DNA of 64,000 bases from the NCBI RefSeq assembly GCF_002214185.1, contig NZ_CP022161.1, forward strand, positions 3,471,767 to 3,535,766, read 5' to 3'. The translations under genes were made by a program, and so were the position numbers. Positions 41,017-49,769 of this stretch are shown here, piece after piece. The notes under the pieces are model-generated. The model was not told where the DNA came from. It searched no databases and worked only from the letters and a program-made list of their open reading frames with translations. Position 1 is the stretch's first letter; every line of letters starts with the position of its first letter. Source of the stretch: Streptomyces capitiformicae. GTDB lineage: Bacteria; Actinomycetota; Actinomycetes; Streptomycetales; Streptomycetaceae.

Positions 41017-41547
41017 CTACCGGAGCCAAGGCAGATCCGCCCCCACTTCCGTCGGCTGAAGCCCCTCGGCGATGATCCCCATGATCTCACCGAGGGCCTT
41101 CTGCTGTTCCGGCGACAACCGGTCGAAGATCGCCTGCCGCACCGCGGCCACATGCCCCGGCGCGCTCTTCTCCAGCATCTCCTGCCCCCCTGGCGTCAGC
41201 ACCGCGAACTGCCCCCGCTTGTCGGACGGACAGTCCTCGCGCCGCACCCACCCGTTCTTCTCCAGCCGCGCCACGGCATGCGACAGCCGCGAGCGCGTGA
41301 TCTTCGTACTCATGGCCAGCTCGGTCATCCGCAACCGCCGCTGCGGCGATCCCGACAGCACCACGAGCAGGTGGTAGTAGAGATGAGGCATGCCCGCGTC
41401 GCGCTGCAACTGACGGTCGAGATGGTCCTCGAGCAGGGTCGCGGCGTCCACGTATGCGAGCCAGGTGCGCTGCTCCTCGGCGGTGAGCCAGCGGGGTTCT
41501 TCGGTGGCGGGGGCGGTGTCGGTCGCCGTGTCGGATGCGGTGTTCAT
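41017..41547 (-). CDS. MarR-family regulator
   Basis: This 176-aa protein has the MarR winged helix: LRMTELAMSTKITRSRLSHA followed by VARLEKNGWVRREDCPSDKR and then the wing QFAVLTPGGQEML. It is divergent from a LigB-type dioxygenase gene with a palindromic AT-rich box between. It probably represses that gene and itself in response to a phenolic ligand. Confidence 0.87.
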   Translation of the reverse strand: MNTASDTATDTAPATEEPRWLTAEEQRTWLAYVDAATLLEDHLDRQLQRDAGMPHLYYHLLVVLSGSPQRRLRMTELAMSTKITRSRLSHAVARLEKNGWVRREDCPSDKRGQFAVLTPGGQEMLEKSAPGHVAAVRQAIFDRLSPEQQKALGEIMGIIAEGLQPTEVGADLPWLR

Positions 41548-41747
41548 ATCCCCACTGTACGAGGCCCCTCCTTGAAATTTGAACTATAGAGATGTAACGT
41601 GAAACAAGAATTATTGAGACTTAAACCATTGGGGAGTTGGAAGAAGTCTCAAGTGTTCTCAAGTGTTCTCAAGCGCCAGAAGTGACCGCCGTGTCCGCTG
41701 AGGCATATGTGTCATGCATAGTCGTGTGTGTAGAGGGAGTCACCCCT
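41548..41747. promoter_or_regulatory. MarR/dioxygenase divergent control region
   Basis: This AT-rich gap contains TTGAAATTTGAA (41572-41583), overlapping the expected MarR promoter, and a triple direct repeat of CTCAAGTGTT-like units at about 41649-41675. The first is a typical MarR-type operator; the role of the second is unknown. Confidence 0.55.
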
Positions 41748-42533
41748 ATGTCCGCCGCCATCGCCGAGCGCATGCCCACCCTCTATCTGAGCCACGGGGC
41801 TCCACCTCTCGCCGACGACCCCGTCTGGCCCGGCGAACTCGCCGCGTGGTCCGCGACCCTGCCCCGCCCCAAGGCGATCCTGATGATCTCCGCCCACTGG
41901 GAAGAGGCCCCGCTGGCCCTCGGCGCGGTCGACCCCGTCCCCCTGGTCTACGACTTCTGGGGCTTCCCGGAGCACTACTACCGCGTCCAGTACCCGGCCC
42001 CCGGCGCCCCCGCCCTGGCAGCCGCGGTCCGCAAACTCCTCCAGGCCCCCGGCACCCCCGTCCAGGACATCCCCGACCGAGGCCTCGACCACGGCGCGTA
42101 CGTCCCCCTGGTGGAGATGTACCCGGACGCCGACATCCCGGTCCTCCAGATCTCCATGCCGACCCTGGACCCCCGGAAGCTGATGGAAATCGGGCGCAAA
42201 CTGGCCCCGCTGAGGGACGAGGGCGTCCTGATCGTCGGCTCCGGCTTCTTCACCCACAACCTGGCCGCCCTGCGCCAGGGCGGCATCCCCTCCTGGTCGA
42301 CGGAGTTCGACGACTGGGGCCACCGAGCCCTGCAGGCCCGCGACTGGGACGCGTTGCTGGACTTCCTCCACAAGTCCCCGGCCGGCCACCTCGCCCACCC
42401 CCGCACAGAACACTTCGCCCCCCTCTTCGTCACGATGGGCGCGGCGGAGGCCTCCGGCGAACTGGACGCACAGAAGTCGGTGATCGAGGGGTTCTGGATG
42501 GGGTTGGCCAAGCGGTCGGTGCAGTTCGGGTAG
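41748..42533 (+). CDS. DODA/LigB-family extradiol dioxygenase
   Basis: This 261-aa protein has the DODA-type zinc/iron ligands YLSHGAPPLADD (His near residue 16), ILMISAHWEE (His near 50) and DRGLDHGAYVPLVEM (His near 115), plus FFTHNLAALRQG near 170. The family includes 4,5-DOPA-type ring-opening dioxygenases; bacterial members often sit next to a MarR gene, as here. ATG is at 41748 with GGGAGT upstream. The substrate is unknown. Confidence 0.86.
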   Translation: MSAAIAERMPTLYLSHGAPPLADDPVWPGELAAWSATLPRPKAILMISAHWEEAPLALGAVDPVPLVYDFWGFPEHYYRVQYPAPGAPALAAAVRKLLQAPGTPVQDIPDRGLDHGAYVPLVEMYPDADIPVLQISMPTLDPRKLMEIGRKLAPLRDEGVLIVGSGFFTHNLAALRQGGIPSWSTEFDDWGHRALQARDWDALLDFLHKSPAGHLAHPRTEHFAPLFVTMGAAEASGELDAQKSVIEGFWMGLAKRSVQFG

Positions 42534-42593
42534 CTACGACCGACCTGCCGTTTTCCCTATGGGGGTAGGGGAGTTGCTCCTACGCTTGACGAT

Positions 42594-45500
42594 GTGACAG
42601 AGCGGGGCGGGACGAACAACAGCATCGGTGGCGGTGAGTTCCACGGGCGGCTGACGCAGGCGCACACCGTGACCGAGTACCACAGCCACTACTACTCGCC
42701 GCCACGACCCGCTGCGGACGAGGCACCGGCCACTCTCCACCCCTGGGTGGAGGCGGTCGACATGTCCAAGCTCTGGGCGAGCCTGCCGGAGGGCCGGGAG
42801 CCGGGTCCGATGACCGCGGCGGCGCGGGCCATCGTGGCCGAACTCGCCGTGCTGCACGACGACGACGAGCGTGAGTTCGCCGACGACCCCTGGTGGGACA
42901 GGGCCTTCGCCCACCGGTTCCTGCGCGAGATCGGCCGTCTGACGGGGCGGGAGAAAGGACTGGGCTGGGACTTCCACCCCGCCGAGGTGATGCTGCTGAC
43001 GCTCACCCCCTTCCTGTCCCAGACGTTGTGGGTCCGCATGGCGGCGGAGCGGGTCCATGTGCGGCCCACCGAACTGAGGGACTCGGCGGCCCAGGGCGAG
43101 CGTGCCGCCTTCCTGAAATTCGCCGACGACCGGCACGACCGCCTCGTCCGGCGGGCCACGGCGGGGTTGCCAGGCCGGCCCGGTGCCGAGTCGGACATCG
43201 GCTGGTGGCTGTTCCACCAGTGGCTCGACCACGACCCCCGGGCCGGCCGGGAGCGCCGGGAGGCGTACGACGCCCTGGTGGCCCGCCTGCCTCTCCACGG
43301 CCCTCACTCGGGCGATCACGTACGGGATGGGTTCGACTGGGAGAACGCCGACCGCCTGCTCCACGCCATGCGGCTGCCGCTCGCGGAGACGTGCCGACCG
43401 GAGAACCTGAAACTCCTCGGAACCTCCGTCAACGTGGGGGGAATCGGGCCATACGAGCCGCAGAAGATCCGCCTGCGACGGCTGGCGCTCCTCCTGACAG
43501 CGGCCCGGGCCTGCGCCCTGGACCTCCCCGCATTGCCGGACGACCTGGTGGAGAACCTCGGAATCCCGGAGCGCGTCGACCTGACGGGGTTCCGCGACAC
43601 CACCCTGCGCCGGGCCACCTGGAACGACGAACACGGAACGATGGTCCTGGACGCCGCCGACTGCCGGCACGTCGCGGTGCTCGAATCACTGCGGGAGCAC
43701 GCGGCACACGTCGACGAACTCCTGCACGACATCCACAGTGTCGCCCGGGCGAGCGAAGCGCTGAAGCCGCTGCGGGCCCTGCCGCAGCGGGCCTCCGCGG
43801 AGCGCGTGAGGCCCGCGAAAAAGGATGACGGCAGCCCAGCGCTCGGAAACTACGGGAAGTTCCACGTCGATCCCCGCCGGGTGCAGAACCTGCTGATCGG
43901 GGACACCCTCTACCGCAGACCGGGCCTGGCGATCCGCGAGCTCTACCAGAACGCGCTGGACGCCTGCCGCTACCGCAAAGCCCGCAACGCCTACCGGGCC
44001 CAGCAGCACGGCGAGGCCCCCGACGACTGGACGGGAAAAATCACGTTCGAGCAGGTGACCACGACCGGCCGCCCCTACCTCGAATGCAGGGACAACGGCA
44101 TCGGGATGGGCGAGTCCGAGTTGCTGCGCGTCTTCGCCCGCGCCGGCACCCGCTTCACCGACCTCACGGACGTACGCAATGAACTGAGTGACTGGGAAGC
44201 CGCCAACATCAGCATGTACCCCGTGAGCCGCTTCGGCATCGGCGTCCTGAGCTACTTCATGATCGCCGACGAGATCGAGGTGACCACCCGCAAGCTCCTT
44301 GAGAACGGTGACCCCGGCCCCTGCTGCAAGGTCGCGATCTACGGCCCCCACCAACTCTTCCGCATCACGAAGTGCACCGACCTCAAGGAACCGGGGACAA
44401 AGGTGCGCCTCTTCCTCCGAGAGGAAGCGCCCTCCTGCGTCGAGGAACTGACCAGGTTGCTCGGCCTGGCGGAGTTCGAGACCACGGCGGAGCACGGGGT
44501 TCTGTGGGAGCGCTGGCCGGCCGGGGAGTTCCGGCCCCGGAGGCAACCGTCTTCCCCCGACAGGGAGAGCTTCAACGCCCATGGGGTGCTGGTGCCGGGG
44601 CCTGTGCAGGAGAACGGCGACGCACCGGCCGTCATCTGGTGCGAGTCCGGTGGTGCCGTACTGGTCGACGGGATTCTGACGACGCCGATCCAGGAGGCGG
44701 GCGTCATCGACGGGCTGGACGGCAGAGGGGCTCGGTTCAGGTCCTATCCCAGCCGCCCCCGCAGCGGGATGTACGGCGCGGTGGTGAACCTGACGGGCAA
44801 GCGGGTGCCCAAGCTGTCCGTCGACCGCCTCCAGATCCTCAGCGATGTGTCGGAGGACGTGGAGGAGTTGCTCCGTGGAGCGGCCGGGACGCTGGTCGCA
44901 TCCCGGTCCGAACTGCTCGACACGAACTGGATTTCCAGGGTCGCGTCGACGCATCTGAAGATCGCGGACATCATCGTCGAGTCCGCCATGGCGGCCGACC
45001 TGGAGCTGAGGCTGCCGGGCGGGCGGACGTTCCGGCCGGCCGAGATCGGATACGTACCTGACGACGTGGAGATCATCGCCTGGAGCAAGGGCCAAGGAAA
45101 GGTCGATGCGCTGCCGAACCACGTACTGCTCTGGCGGCTCCTCGCCCACAGGGAGGCGGGCCCCCTCATGGAACTGGTTCCGGAACTGCGGGAGGTTAGC
45201 CGCGTACTGGCGGCACGACCGTCGGACTACCTCCTCTGGGACACGGAAGGCAAGGCACAGGTGACGCCCGGCCAGGTCCTGGCTGCTGCGACGACGACCG
45301 GGCGACCCGCGCGAGAGGTCGCCACGCGCGCCAGGGAACTGGGCATGGGAGGGCCGGAGCCCGGCGACTACCCGAAGGGCGACCCGGACCCGATCGATCG
45401 GATACTCCTCAGCTCGGACCTGGACGGCATCCCACCCTGGCTGGCTACCGGCGATGCGGTGACCCGGCAGCACCTGCTCCGGGCGCACGTGCGGCTCGGC

Positions 45501-46577
45501 GTGGGGATCGGAGCCGTCGCCGCACGCATGGCGAAATACGGCTTCGACGTCTCGCAGGCCGGGGAGCTGCCGGACCGTCCGTCGGCGGTCGTCCTGCGCC
45601 TGCTGCTCGGAGACGGCGACGGCGGAGCATGGCTGGACGACGGGACCGAGGTCCCGCCCGGGCATGTGCTGTACGTGGCCGAGCGGACCGGTCTTCCCGT
45701 GGCGGACGTGTGCCGTGAGCTGCGCGCGTACGGGCTGACGGTCATCGATCCGCCCGGGCGGCGCGGGGAACTCGATCTGCGTCTGCTCAGCCGGCAGTGC
45801 GACGGGAGACCGCAGTGGTGGGACATTGGCGAAGAGGTGGCGTTCCGTGATGTCAGGTCGGCCGCGCGAAGATGCGGGACAACCACCGAGGTGGTGATCT
45901 CGACTCTCACCGCCTACGGACTGCGTCCACAGGCACCGCGCCTCACCGAGCTCACAGCGACGGACCGGACCCTGCTCGGCTTCGGCCCGGACGAAGGTCT
46001 GGAACACGGGTGGACCCCGCCCATTTCCCGCTCCTTCGCCGATATATGGGAGATCGTCAGGAACCAGGAACTGTCCCCGGCGGCCGTCATGGACAGGCTG
46101 CGGGAACTCGGCGTGGACTGCCCCCTCGTCTTCCCTGAGCACCCGACAGCCGACGACAGCGCTCTTCTCGACCCCGATCTCGCCCTGTGGGTCGGTCGCT
46201 CCACCGGACACACGGACGTCGGCGTGGTCGACCTGCTGGTTGTCGCACGCCGTGTGGGCAGGACCGTGAGTGAGGTGGCGGCCCGCCTCACGTCGTACCG
46301 CTTCCGCCTGGCCCGCCACGAGGCAGTTGACCCGGACGGCCTCCACGACGCCCTGATCCTGCTGAGCAGCAGGCTGGACGGTGCGGATCCCTGGCTCGAT
46401 CGCGAGGACCCTGTCCCCCTGGGCCACCTCTGCGGCGCCTCCACGGCCCTGGGCATCACCATCCCGGAAGCCGCCGCCCGCCTCCGCGACCTCGGCTACG
46501 ACGTCCCCGACGTGACCGGGACCATCCACGCCGCACTGGCGAGACTCCCGAGACCGTCGCCGCCACCAGACCGATGA
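42594..46577 (+). CDS. Hsp90-like GHKL ATPase with tandem wHTH-like repeats
   Basis: This 1,327-aa protein starts at GTG 42594. Residues 9-20 contain NNSIGGGEFHGRLTQA, a Gly/His motif seen at the start of several actinobacterial signalling/conflict proteins. Residues about 440-620 form an Hsp90-type ATPase: N-box IRELYQNALDACRYRK, G1 CRDNGIGMGESELLRVFARA, G2 SRFGIGVLSYFMIADEIEVT and GTKVRLFL. From about residue 878 to the end are roughly seven 55-70-residue units (for example AVTRQHLLRAHVRLGVGIGA, VPPGHVLYVAERTGLPVADV, VPLGHLCGASTALGITIPEA) that look like winged-helix repeats. No transmembrane segment is seen. It stands alone between a dioxygenase gene and an AHSA1 gene. Function unknown; antiphage or stress sensing is plausible. 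Confidence 0.75.
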   Translation: MTERGGTNNSIGGGEFHGRLTQAHTVTEYHSHYYSPPRPAADEAPATLHPWVEAVDMSKLWASLPEGREPGPMTAAARAIVAELAVLHDDDEREFADDPWWDRAFAHRFLREIGRLTGREKGLGWDFHPAEVMLLTLTPFLSQTLWVRMAAERVHVRPTELRDSAAQGERAAFLKFADDRHDRLVRRATAGLPGRPGAESDIGWWLFHQWLDHDPRAGRERREAYDALVARLPLHGPHSGDHVRDGFDWENADRLLHAMRLPLAETCRPENLKLLGTSVNVGGIGPYEPQKIRLRRLALLLTAARACALDLPALPDDLVENLGIPERVDLTGFRDTTLRRATWNDEHGTMVLDAADCRHVAVLESLREHAAHVDELLHDIHSVARASEALKPLRALPQRASAERVRPAKKDDGSPALGNYGKFHVDPRRVQNLLIGDTLYRRPGLAIRELYQNALDACRYRKARNAYRAQQHGEAPDDWTGKITFEQVTTTGRPYLECRDNGIGMGESELLRVFARAGTRFTDLTDVRNELSDWEAANISMYPVSRFGIGVLSYFMIADEIEVTTRKLLENGDPGPCCKVAIYGPHQLFRITKCTDLKEPGTKVRLFLREEAPSCVEELTRLLGLAEFETTAEHGVLWERWPAGEFRPRRQPSSPDRESFNAHGVLVPGPVQENGDAPAVIWCESGGAVLVDGILTTPIQEAGVIDGLDGRGARFRSYPSRPRSGMYGAVVNLTGKRVPKLSVDRLQILSDVSEDVEELLRGAAGTLVASRSELLDTNWISRVASTHLKIADIIVESAMAADLELRLPGGRTFRPAEIGYVPDDVEIIAWSKGQGKVDALPNHVLLWRLLAHREAGPLMELVPELREVSRVLAARPSDYLLWDTEGKAQVTPGQVLAAATTTGRPAREVATRARELGMGGPEPGDYPKGDPDPIDRILLSSDLDGIPPWLATGDAVTRQHLLRAHVRLGVGIGAVAARMAKYGFDVSQAGELPDRPSAVVLRLLLGDGDGGAWLDDGTEVPPGHVLYVAERTGLPVADVCRELRAYGLTVIDPPGRRGELDLRLLSRQCDGRPQWWDIGEEVAFRDVRSAARRCGTTTEVVISTLTAYGLRPQAPRLTELTATDRTLLGFGPDEGLEHGWTPPISRSFADIWEIVRNQELSPAAVMDRLRELGVDCPLVFPEHPTADDSALLDPDLALWVGRSTGHTDVGVVDLLVVARRVGRTVSEVAARLTSYRFRLARHEAVDPDGLHDALILLSSRLDGADPWLDREDPVPLGHLCGASTALGITIPEAAARLRDLGYDVPDVTGTIHAALARLPRPSPPPDR

Positions 46578-46642
46578 CTTTTCGCGGCCTCGGCCGTCTA
46601 CAGGTGCGACTGCCAACCCCGAGCGACACGAGGAGACGGAAC

Positions 46643-47140
46643 ATGAGCACCGAGCAGACCACCGAGCAGACCACCGAGCAGACCACCGAGCAGACTGGGC
46701 AGACCACCGAGGCAGGCGGCTTCTCGTACACACTCGCCCGGACCCTGGACGCCCCCGCGGCGAAGGTGTGGCGAGCCTGGACGACCGCCGAGCAGTACGC
46801 GCGGTGGGCCGGTGCCGTCGCCGGGTCCGTCGAGATGGACGTGCGGCCGGGCGGGGCGTGGAAGGCCACGATGGTCGTTCCCGACGGCGGGCAGTTCCCG
46901 CTGGCCGGCACTTATGTCGAGGTCGACGAGAACCGCCGGCTGGTGATCGGCATGGACGTCCCCGGCAGGCCCGCGCCCGCGGTCATGGGCATGGAGCTCG
47001 GTGATCGGGGCAGCGACCGGACCGAGATCGTGCTCCGCCAGACCTGTGACACCGCCGAGGAACGCGACATGGCCGAGCAGGGCAGCACCATGCTCCTCGA
47101 CAGCCTGAGCACCTTCCTCGCCGAGAAGGCGGGGGACTGA
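46643..47140 (+). CDS. AHSA1/SRPBCC-domain protein
   Basis: This 165-aa protein has a START-like lipid/ligand-binding fold (YTLARTLDAPAAKVWRAWTT, WAGAVAGSVEMDVRPGGAWK, GTYVEVDENRRLVIGMDV). A TEQ repeat (STEQTTEQTTEQTTEQT) from a 12-bp tandem repeat precedes it. ATG at 46643 follows GAGGAG. It is downstream of the Hsp90-like gene; because Aha1 proteins stimulate eukaryotic Hsp90 the pairing is notable, although this is the common bacterial AHSA1-like type. The exact role is unknown. Confidence 0.82.
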   Translation: MSTEQTTEQTTEQTTEQTGQTTEAGGFSYTLARTLDAPAAKVWRAWTTAEQYARWAGAVAGSVEMDVRPGGAWKATMVVPDGGQFPLAGTYVEVDENRRLVIGMDVPGRPAPAVMGMELGDRGSDRTEIVLRQTCDTAEERDMAEQGSTMLLDSLSTFLAEKAGD

Positions 47141-47291
47141 TCCTCGGACTGACCTTCGCCGATCGACCATTACCTGTCATGTCATCGACGCCCGCTTGTG
47201 CGCCTGGCAGGCTCACGGGCGGGCGTACGGAGTGACTGTCCGCCCGATCGCCCGATCGCCCGATCGCCCGACCGGCCGGAAGGACGCCGCC

Positions 47292-47642
47292 ATGCCCGCC
47301 TACGCCATAGCCCATCTGCAGGACGCCGCCCCGCACCCGGAGATCGCGGAGTACATCGAGCGGATCCCCGCGACCTTCGAGCCGTACGGCGGTCGCTTCC
47401 TCGTGCACGTCACGCCGCACGAGGTGAAGGAGGGCAGCTGGCCGGGAGCGGTTGTGGTGATCGCGTTTCCCGGGATCGTCGAGGCACGGGACTGGTGGGA
47501 CTCGCCCGCGTACCAGGAGATCGCACCGCTGCGAGCGCGGCACATCAAGGGGGACATCATCCTGGTCGAAGGCGTTCCCGAGGGCTACGACCCCGCCGCC
47601 ACCGCGAAGGCGATGAGGGAGGCGATGGAGGCCGCCGGGTAA
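47292..47642 (+). CDS. DUF1330-family protein
   Basis: This 116-aa protein has an EthD-like ferredoxin fold (YAIAHLQDAAPHPEIAEYIE, GGRFLVHVTPHEVKEGSWPG, VVVIAFPGIVEARDWWDSPA). DUF1330 members are small dimeric proteins of unknown role. ATG is at 47292. A short GATCGCCC tandem repeat lies just upstream (about 47247-47275). Confidence 0.82.
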   Translation: MPAYAIAHLQDAAPHPEIAEYIERIPATFEPYGGRFLVHVTPHEVKEGSWPGAVVVIAFPGIVEARDWWDSPAYQEIAPLRARHIKGDIILVEGVPEGYDPAATAKAMREAMEAAG

Positions 47643-47666
47643 CGCGAGCAGACGTCCGAGCAGACG

Positions 47667-48185
47667 TCACAGCTCCTTCTCGTACCAGGCCACATCCCAG
47701 TACCGCCCGAACTTCCGGCCGACCTCCCGGTACGTACCGACGTACCGGAAGCCGAAGCGCTCGTGCAGCCGCAACGACGCCTCGTTCGGCGGGACTATCC
47801 CGGCGTACGCCCGGTGGAGGTCCTCTCCGGCGAGGGCCTCGAACAGTGCTTCGTAGAGGAGTGTGCCCACGCCCCGGCCGCCGGCGTCCGGGGCCAGGTA
47901 CACCGACACCTCCACGGACGTGCCGTACGCCGGCTTCGCGCGAAACGCGCTGCTCGTGGCGTAACCAAGAATCCGCTGAGAATTCTCCGTGCTGGCAACT
48001 ATCAGGCGGTGCCGTCCGTCTTCAAGGTGGGAGAGAAGCCAAGGGCGGCGCTCTTCCGGAGTGAAGACAGCGGTATCGAATGTGATGGGCGTCTCAAGTA
48101 CGTAGTGGTTGTAGATGTCGGTGAGGGCGGTGAGGTCGGCCTCGACTCCCGGCCTGACCTGCACCTCTTCGGACTCTGATGACAT
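47667..48185 (-). CDS. PAT-type GNAT N-acetyltransferase
   Basis: This 172-aa protein matches the phosphinothricin/methionine-sulfoximine acetyltransferase group: VRPGVEADLTALTDIYNHYV near residue 10, LETPITFDT, the acetyl-CoA loop VYLAPDAGGRGVGTLLYEAL near residue 95, and LHERFGFRYVGTYREVGRKF near residue 145. It acetylates a small amino compound. ATG at 48185 follows GGGAGG. It is divergent from hrdD. Confidence 0.85.
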   Translation of the reverse strand: MSSESEEVQVRPGVEADLTALTDIYNHYVLETPITFDTAVFTPEERRPWLLSHLEDGRHRLIVASTENSQRILGYATSSAFRAKPAYGTSVEVSVYLAPDAGGRGVGTLLYEALFEALAGEDLHRAYAGIVPPNEASLRLHERFGFRYVGTYREVGRKFGRYWDVAWYEKEL

Positions 48186-48387
48186 CCTGCCTCCCCGTGT
48201 GGCGGCACAGGGTACTGCAAGATCAGAAAAATAGTGGGACGGGTTGGGAATTCTGTCCTGATTCCAGTCGTTGTTTCCTTCGGAAGCCGGGCACTCGGCA
48301 CAGTGCCGGAAGAGTGTCCGCGCGGCCGCAGAAGACCCACGTAGACCAGACACGACCCTGCCAGCCCACCATCGCAAGGGAGCACGC

Positions 48388-49386
48388 ATGGCAACCCGTG
48401 CCGTCGCCGCTCGTCGTTCGTCCGCCTCCGGCGGGAGCGACGCGGCAAGCAGCGTTCGCGCCTCTGGCGGCGAGATCGCCGACCGCGACCTGGTCGGCAT
48501 GTACCTCGACGAGATCGCGCGTACGCCGCTGCTCGACGCCGCCAAGGAAGTCGAGCTGTCCCAGATCATCGAGGCGGGTGTGTTCGCCCAGCAGATCCTC
48601 GACGGCGAGGAGGAGGCCAGGGCGGACGCCACTCGCGAGGAGCTTCAGGCCCTCGTCGCCGACAGCGAGCGGGCCAAGGACATCTTCATACGGTCGAACC
48701 TGCGGCTCGTCGTGGCCGTGGCCCGGCGGTATCCGCGCAGCGGTCTGCCCCTGCTCGACCTCATCCAGGAGGGCAACGCCGGCCTGGTCCGCGCGGTGGA
48801 GAAGTTCGACTACCGCAAGGGCTTCAAGTTCTCGACGTACGCCACATGGTGGATCCGTCAGGCCATCACCCGTTCGATAGCCGATCAGTCGCGGACCATC
48901 CGGCTGCCCGTCCATCTGGTCGAGGAGCTCGGGCGGATCCGGCGCGTGCAGCGCGAGTTCAACCGTGAACACGGACGCGAGCCCGAGCCCCAGGAGATCG
49001 CCGCCGAGCTCGGCTCCACCCCGGAGCGCGTCAGTGACGTACTCGACTGGGCCCGCGACCCGGTCTCCCTCAACATGTCCGTCGACGACGAGGGCGAGAC
49101 CCAGTTCGGCGACCTGCTGGAGGACACCTCGGCCGTCTCGCCCGAGCAGTCCGTGCTCACGCTGCTGCGCAGCGAGGAGCTCGACAGCCTCATCGGGCGG
49201 CTCGACCAGCGCACGGCCTCCATCATCAAGATGCGGTACGGCATCGAGGACGGCCGCGAGCGCACCCTCACGGAGGTCGGCAAGGAGCACGGGCTCACCC
49301 GCGAGCGGATCCGCCAGATCGAGAAGCACGCGCTGCTCGAACTGAAGAAGCTCGCCCGGGACACGGGGTTCGACGCGGCCGCCTGA
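48388..49386 (+). CDS. hrdD: RNA polymerase sigma factor HrdD (group 2)
   Basis: This 332-aa sigma-70 protein has region 1.2 (DRDLVGMYLDEIARTPLLDA), region 2 (RLVVAVARRYPRSGLPLLDL, FKFSTYATWWIRQAITRSIA), region 3 (PVHLVEELGRIRRVQREFNR) and region 4 (RTLTEVGKEHGLTRERIRQI). Length and the opening MATRAVA...GGEIADRDLVGMYLD fit Streptomyces HrdD, a non-essential relative of HrdB. The fructose PTS operon nearby agrees with the hrdD neighbourhood of other streptomycetes as I recall it. ATG is at 48388. Confidence 0.88.
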   Translation: MATRAVAARRSSASGGSDAASSVRASGGEIADRDLVGMYLDEIARTPLLDAAKEVELSQIIEAGVFAQQILDGEEEARADATREELQALVADSERAKDIFIRSNLRLVVAVARRYPRSGLPLLDLIQEGNAGLVRAVEKFDYRKGFKFSTYATWWIRQAITRSIADQSRTIRLPVHLVEELGRIRRVQREFNREHGREPEPQEIAAELGSTPERVSDVLDWARDPVSLNMSVDDEGETQFGDLLEDTSAVSPEQSVLTLLRSEELDSLIGRLDQRTASIIKMRYGIEDGRERTLTEVGKEHGLTRERIRQIEKHALLELKKLARDTGFDAAA

Positions 49387-49637
49387 CCCGATTCCGACCC
49401 GACGCGGTGAGTCCGGTCAGGGGCGTGCGCCGGCGTACCGCCGTACGTCGGCCACACCTTGGCCGTACTACGCCGCTTCAACCCCCCGATCCCGGGGCAC
49501 AAGACTTCCGAGCCCAAGACTTCACCGGGCCCGGAGCCGACCGGCCCGGGACCCGGAGTCCGAGGGAGTCGAGGGCGCCGCAACGCAGCCAGTGCCGTCG
49601 TATGCCGTAACTCAAGGCTCCTGAGCCAACCGAAGCC

Positions 49638-49722
49638 GAGTCCCGACGCTCTCCCCCCAGCGCCGGGACTCTCCCAGAGCCGGGCTTCGGCGCCTCCCCC
49701 CCCTGGCGCCGGAGCCCGGCTC
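49638..49722. terminator. Two tandem hairpins between hrdD and WYL gene
   Basis: Hairpin 1 has arms GAGTCCCG (49638-49645) and CGGGACTC (49664-49671), with an inner CGCT/AGCG pair. Hairpin 2 has 18-nt arms (49677-49694 and 49705-49722) that pair except for a central bulge and is followed by CTTTT. Together they terminate hrdD and possibly the convergent WYL gene. Confidence 0.8.
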
Positions 49723-49769
49723 CTTTTGGTCGTCAGCGTCGTCAGCGTCGTCAGCATTGTCAGTGTTTG

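Noticed and set aside
43686..46733. 1,015-codon open frame on the - strand
   Set aside because: It is antisense to the Hsp90-like gene, which has clear GHKL motifs on the + strand.
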